The position numbers and the translations under genes are program-made. From contig JALOLN010000007.1 of NCBI GenBank assembly GCA_025455945.1, positions 1-27,019 of the forward strand: a stretch of DNA of 27,019 bases, given 5' to 3'. This DNA comes from Actinomycetes bacterium. Its GTDB lineage: Bacteria; Actinomycetota; Actinomycetes; Prado026. Below, piece by piece: positions 23,821 through 27,019 of this stretch (its first letter is position 1; the number at the start of each line of letters is the position of its first letter). The notes beneath the pieces are model-generated. The model did no database searches. It was not told where the DNA came from and saw only the letters and a program-made list of their open reading frames with translations.

Positions 23821-25419
23821 ATGACGGCGACACTGTCCGACGGCCCCGAGACCATCACCCCGACCGGCGCTCCTGCCGGCCTGAGCCTGCAGCGCACCGC
23901 GGTCCTGGCCCGGGCCGTGGTGGCCGGGCCGCAGGCCGAGACCATCGCCACGACCACCCCGCTGACCGGCGAGCTGGTGGGGGTCCTGCCCCTCTCCACC
24001 GCCCGGGACGTCGGCGTGGCCTTCGCCACCGCCCGGGCGGCCCAGCGCGCCTGGGCCGAGCGGCCGGTGCGCCAGCGAGCGGCCATCGTGCTGGCCTTCC
24101 ACGACCTGCTGCTGTCCCGCCGTGACGAGGCGCTCGACGTCGTGCAGTGGGAGACCGGCAAGGCCCGCAAGCACGCCGTCGAGGAGCTGCTCGACGTCGC
24201 GGTCAACGCCCGGTACTACGCACGCACCACGGGGCGGCTGCTCGCCCCGACCCGCCGCCGGGGGGCCCTGCCTCTGCTCACGCAGACCACCCAGCTGCAC
24301 CACCCCAAGGGTGTCGTCGGGATCATCGCCCCCTGGAACTACCCCCTCACCCTGGCGATCAGCGACGCGATCCCGGCGCTGATGGCCGGCAACGGGATCG
24401 TCCTCAAGCCCGACTCGCAGACCGCGTTCATCGCCCTGTGGGCCCGTGACGTCCTGCTCCAGGCGGGGCTGCCCGAGGAGCTGTTCCAGGTCGTCGTCGG
24501 CCCGGGCTCGATCCTCGGGCCGGCGATGATCGAGCAGGCGGACTATGTCTGCTTCACCGGCTCCACCCGCACCGGGCGAGACGTGGCCCGGCGCTGCGGG
24601 GAGCGGCTCATCGGCTGCAGCCTCGAGCTCGGTGGCAAGAACGCCATGATCGTCTGCGCCGATGCGAACATCGACCGGGCCGTCGAGGGCGCCGTGCGGG
24701 CCTGCTTCTCCAACGCCGGGCAGCTGTGCATCTCCATCGAGCGGCTGTACGTGGCGGACGAGGTCTACGACGCCTTCGTCCCCGCGTTCGCCCGGGCCGT
24801 GGACGCCATGCGGCTGTCGGCGCGGCTGGACTACTCCGCCGACATGGGGTCGCTGGCCTCGCAGGACCAGCTCGACGCTGTCCGGCGGCACGTCGAGGAC
24901 GCCGTGGAGCGGGGCGCCCGCGTGCTGGCCGGCGGCCGGGCCCGGCCGGACGTCGGGCCGTTCTTCCACGAGCCGACGGTGCTCGAGGGGGTCACCACGG
25001 ACATGGCCGTCTGCGACGAGGAGACGTTCGGCCCGGTGGTCTCCGTCTACCGCTTCACCGACGAGGCGGACGCCATCGCGCGCGCCAACGCGACGGCGTA
25101 CGGCCTCAACGCCAGCGTCTGGGCCCGGGACACCCGGCGCGGCCGGGCGATCGCGGCCCGGTTGAGGGCCGGCACGGTCAACGTCAACGAGGGCTACGGC
25201 CCCGCCTGGGGCAGCGTCGACGCCCCCATGGGCGGGATGGGTGACAGCGGCCTCGGCCGCCGGCACGGTGCGGAGGGGCTGCTGAAGTACACCGAGGCCC
25301 AGACCGTCGCCGTCCAGCGGCTGCAGGGCTTCGGGGCACCACGACACCTGTCGGACGAGCAATGGGCCCGGCTGCTCACCTTCTCCGTGGGCGCCCTGAA
25401 GAAGGTGGGATGGCGATGA
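23821..25419 (+). CDS. gabD2: succinate-semialdehyde dehydrogenase, GabD2 type
   Basis: This aldehyde dehydrogenase is predicted to oxidise succinate semialdehyde to succinate. The 532 residues contain GIIAPWNYPLTLAISDAIPAL (168-188), LKPDSQ with Lys196, LELGGKN with the general base Glu269, and FSNAGQLCISIERLY with catalytic Cys303. The C-terminus has AAPMGGMG-like DAPMGGMGDSGLGRRHGAEGLLKYTE. The ISIERLY and KPDSQ features match the actinobacterial GabD2 (M. tuberculosis Rv1731 type, from memory) better than E. coli GabD. The ATG at 23821 is the leaderless candidate; 20-40 N-terminal residues are variable. It overlaps the next gene (ATGA), so the two products are probably made together. Substrate is by homology only. 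Confidence 0.93.
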   Translation: MTATLSDGPETITPTGAPAGLSLQRTAVLARAVVAGPQAETIATTTPLTGELVGVLPLSTARDVGVAFATARAAQRAWAERPVRQRAAIVLAFHDLLLSRRDEALDVVQWETGKARKHAVEELLDVAVNARYYARTTGRLLAPTRRRGALPLLTQTTQLHHPKGVVGIIAPWNYPLTLAISDAIPALMAGNGIVLKPDSQTAFIALWARDVLLQAGLPEELFQVVVGPGSILGPAMIEQADYVCFTGSTRTGRDVARRCGERLIGCSLELGGKNAMIVCADANIDRAVEGAVRACFSNAGQLCISIERLYVADEVYDAFVPAFARAVDAMRLSARLDYSADMGSLASQDQLDAVRRHVEDAVERGARVLAGGRARPDVGPFFHEPTVLEGVTTDMAVCDEETFGPVVSVYRFTDEADAIARANATAYGLNASVWARDTRRGRAIAARLRAGTVNVNEGYGPAWGSVDAPMGGMGDSGLGRRHGAEGLLKYTEAQTVAVQRLQGFGAPRHLSDEQWARLLTFSVGALKKVGWR

Positions 25420-27019
25420 GCCAGCACTACGACGTCGCGGTCGTCGGATCCGGGTTCGGCGGCTCGGTCACCGCGCTGCGGCTCACCGAGAAGGGGTACC
25501 GGGTCCTGGTCCTGGAGGCCGGCCGGCGCTTCGACGACCACACCCTGCCCAAGACCTCCTGGCGGACCCGGTCGTTCGTATGGGCGCCGAAGATCGGGCT
25601 GCGCGGGATCCAGCGGATCCACGTGCTGCCGCACGCGGTGATCCTGGCCGGGGCGGGTGTCGGCGGCGGCTCGCTGGTGTACGCCAACACCCTGTACGTG
25701 CCGCCGCGGGCGTTCTTCGAAGACCCGCAATGGCGGGACATCACCGACTGGGAGGCCGAGCTCCGCCCGTACTACGACCAGGCCACCCGCATGCTCGGCG
25801 TCGTCCAGAACCCGACGGTGACGCCGGCCGACCGTGCCATGAAGCAGCTGGCCGAGGAGATGGGTGTCGGCGACACCTTCCGGCTGACACCGGTCGGCGT
25901 CTACTTCGGCGAGGGCGCCGGCGTCGAGGCGCCGGACCCGTTCTTCGGCGGCGTGGGCCCGAGCCGGGTCGGCTGCAAGGAGTGCGGCGCGTGCATGACG
26001 GGCTGCCGGCACAACGCCAAGAACACGTTGCCGAAGAACTACCTCGGCCTCGCCGAGGCCGCCGGCGCGCAGGTGGTCCCGGACACCACCGTGCTCCGGG
26101 TCCGGCCGCTCACCGGTGGCGGGTACGCCCTGGACTGCGAGCACAGCGGGGCGTGGCTGCGCAAGCGGCCGCACACGTACACAGCGGACCAGGTCGTCGT
26201 CGCGGCCGGGGCCTTCAACACCCAGCGGCTGCTGCACCGGATGCGGGACGACGGGCACCTGCCGAGGCTGTCCCCGGCGCTCGGCCGGCTGTCACGGTCC
26301 AACTCCGAGTCCCTCTGCGGCGTGATCGCCAAGGGGTACGACGTCGACTACACGGAGGGCGTGGCGATCACGTCGTCGTTCTACCCGGAGCCGCACACGC
26401 ACATCGAGCCCTGCCGCTACGGCAAGGGCAGCAACGCCATGTACATGCTCACCACGGTGCTCACGGACGGCGGCGGGCCCCGGCCGCGGTGGCAGAACTG
26501 GCTGCGTGAGGCGGCCAAGCACCCGGTGCAGGCGCTGTCGCCGCTGGCGCCGCGCCGCTACTCCGAGCGCGGGATCATCGCCCTCGTCATGCAGTCGCTG
26601 GACAACTCGCTGACGGTGCGCTCGCGGCGCACCCGGCTCGGCCGCTGGAAGCTCACCTCCGAGCAGGGCCACGGCGAGCCCAACCCGACGTGGATCCCGG
26701 TCGCCAACGAGGCGGTCCGCCGGCTCGGCCGGATCGTCGGGGGGATGCCCAAGGGCAACATGGGCGACCTCATCGGGCGCCCGATGACCGCGCACTTCAT
26801 CGGCGGCTGCCCGATCGGCGACAGCCCCGAGCGAGGCGTCGTCGACCCCTACCTGCGGGTGTACGGGCACGAGGGGCTGCACGTCGTCGACGGGGCGGCG
26901 GTCTCGGCCAACCTCGGGGTGAACCCGTCGCTGACGATCACCGCCCAGGCCGAGCGGGCGATGGCGCTGTGGCCCAACCACGGCGACGCCGACCCCCGAC
27001 CGGCCCTGGGCGAGCCCTA
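25416..27019 (+). CDS. choD: GMC-family FAD oxidoreductase, ChoD (cholesterol oxidase)-like, 3' truncated by window
   Basis: At least 534 residues are present and the frame is still open at the right edge. The N-terminal FAD-binding fold is DVAVVGSGFGGSVTALRL (6-23, GxGxxG at 11-16), with GAGVGGGSLVYANTL after it. The C-terminal flavin region is GGCPIGD, GVVDPYLRVYGHEGLHVVDGAAVSANLGVNPSLTITAQAERAM. CKECGACMTGCRHNAKNT carries four cysteines at 187, 190, 193 and 197, as in the mycobacterial ChoD group. It is not the secreted class I cholesterol oxidase, and I see no signal peptide. Its position after guaB3 mirrors choD in M. tuberculosis. The real substrate of this group is uncertain. The ATG at 25416 overlaps the gabD2 stop. 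Confidence 0.92.
   Translation, partial: MSQHYDVAVVGSGFGGSVTALRLTEKGYRVLVLEAGRRFDDHTLPKTSWRTRSFVWAPKIGLRGIQRIHVLPHAVILAGAGVGGGSLVYANTLYVPPRAFFEDPQWRDITDWEAELRPYYDQATRMLGVVQNPTVTPADRAMKQLAEEMGVGDTFRLTPVGVYFGEGAGVEAPDPFFGGVGPSRVGCKECGACMTGCRHNAKNTLPKNYLGLAEAAGAQVVPDTTVLRVRPLTGGGYALDCEHSGAWLRKRPHTYTADQVVVAAGAFNTQRLLHRMRDDGHLPRLSPALGRLSRSNSESLCGVIAKGYDVDYTEGVAITSSFYPEPHTHIEPCRYGKGSNAMYMLTTVLTDGGGPRPRWQNWLREAAKHPVQALSPLAPRRYSERGIIALVMQSLDNSLTVRSRRTRLGRWKLTSEQGHGEPNPTWIPVANEAVRRLGRIVGGMPKGNMGDLIGRPMTAHFIGGCPIGDSPERGVVDPYLRVYGHEGLHVVDGAAVSANLGVNPSLTITAQAERAMALWPNHGDADPRPALGEP

Overview
The window is chromosomal DNA from a very GC-rich actinomycete (Actinomycetota). This rests on RpoA, L17, GroES, GroEL, WhiB, BldM and GuaB3 sequences of actinobacterial type, frequent GTG starts, NTGA stop/start overlaps, and the gene order. 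From memory, the order matches the Mycobacterium tuberculosis block from choD-guaB3-guaB2 through whiB3-groEL1-groES-tsaD-rimI-tsaB-tsaE-alr to glmS, glmM, rpsI, rplM, truA, rplQ and rpoA. It also matches the Streptomyces coelicolor groES-groEL1 / whiD-bldM / guaB region. The genus cannot be fixed from the sequence alone. Every ordinary gene looks intact. I see no rRNA, tRNA, CRISPR array, insertion sequence or prophage.

Layout. (1) 1-2061: the end of the S13/S11/alpha ribosomal operon (rpoA fragment, rplQ) and truA, which has no ATG/GTG/TTG start covering its conserved N-terminus and carries a 17-bp hairpin near its 5' end. (2) 2145-3509: an isolated carbamate kinase gene and a convergent four-helix membrane protein of unknown function. 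(3) 3555-7931: a well-formed promoter with rplM-rpsI-glmM, then glmS, joining ribosome assembly to UDP-GlcNAc precursor synthesis. (4) 7963-14637: a tightly packed + strand cluster, acpS-nnrE/D-alr-alpha/beta hydrolase-tsaE-tsaB-rimI-tsaD. It combines carrier-protein activation, NAD(P)HX repair, D-alanine supply, and the t6A tRNA-modification proteins (TsaC is elsewhere). (5) 14648-18063: a THUMP-like methyltransferase gene on the minus strand, divergent from a CIRCE-controlled groES-groEL1 unit whose GroEL ends in a histidine-rich tail instead of GGM repeats.

(6) 18100-21103: a regulatory block. A WhiD/WhiB3-type iron-sulfur regulator is divergent from a MerR-type regulator with a cobalamin-binding domain and CarH-like residues. 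A helical-repeat protein and a BldM-type response regulator follow. This is the part of the window most worth experiments. (7) 21126-27019: guaB and the GuaB3 paralogue, then a two-gene unit of gabD2-type succinate-semialdehyde dehydrogenase and a ChoD-type GMC oxidoreductase that runs off the window. A 12-bp palindrome lies just upstream of that unit's predicted promoter.

No stretch longer than 300 bases lacks a gene. The longest gaps (3510-3680, 15842-16026, 18394-18522, 16321-16431) hold the promoters, CIRCE elements and hairpins listed. Several genes (glmS, acpS, tsaB, guaB, gabD2) have a TANNNT hexamer 6-7 nt before the start codon, the spacing expected for leaderless mRNAs. I found no clearly new enzyme system. 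The best leads are the truA start, the light/B12-type regulator between whiD and bldM, and the palindrome upstream of gabD2.
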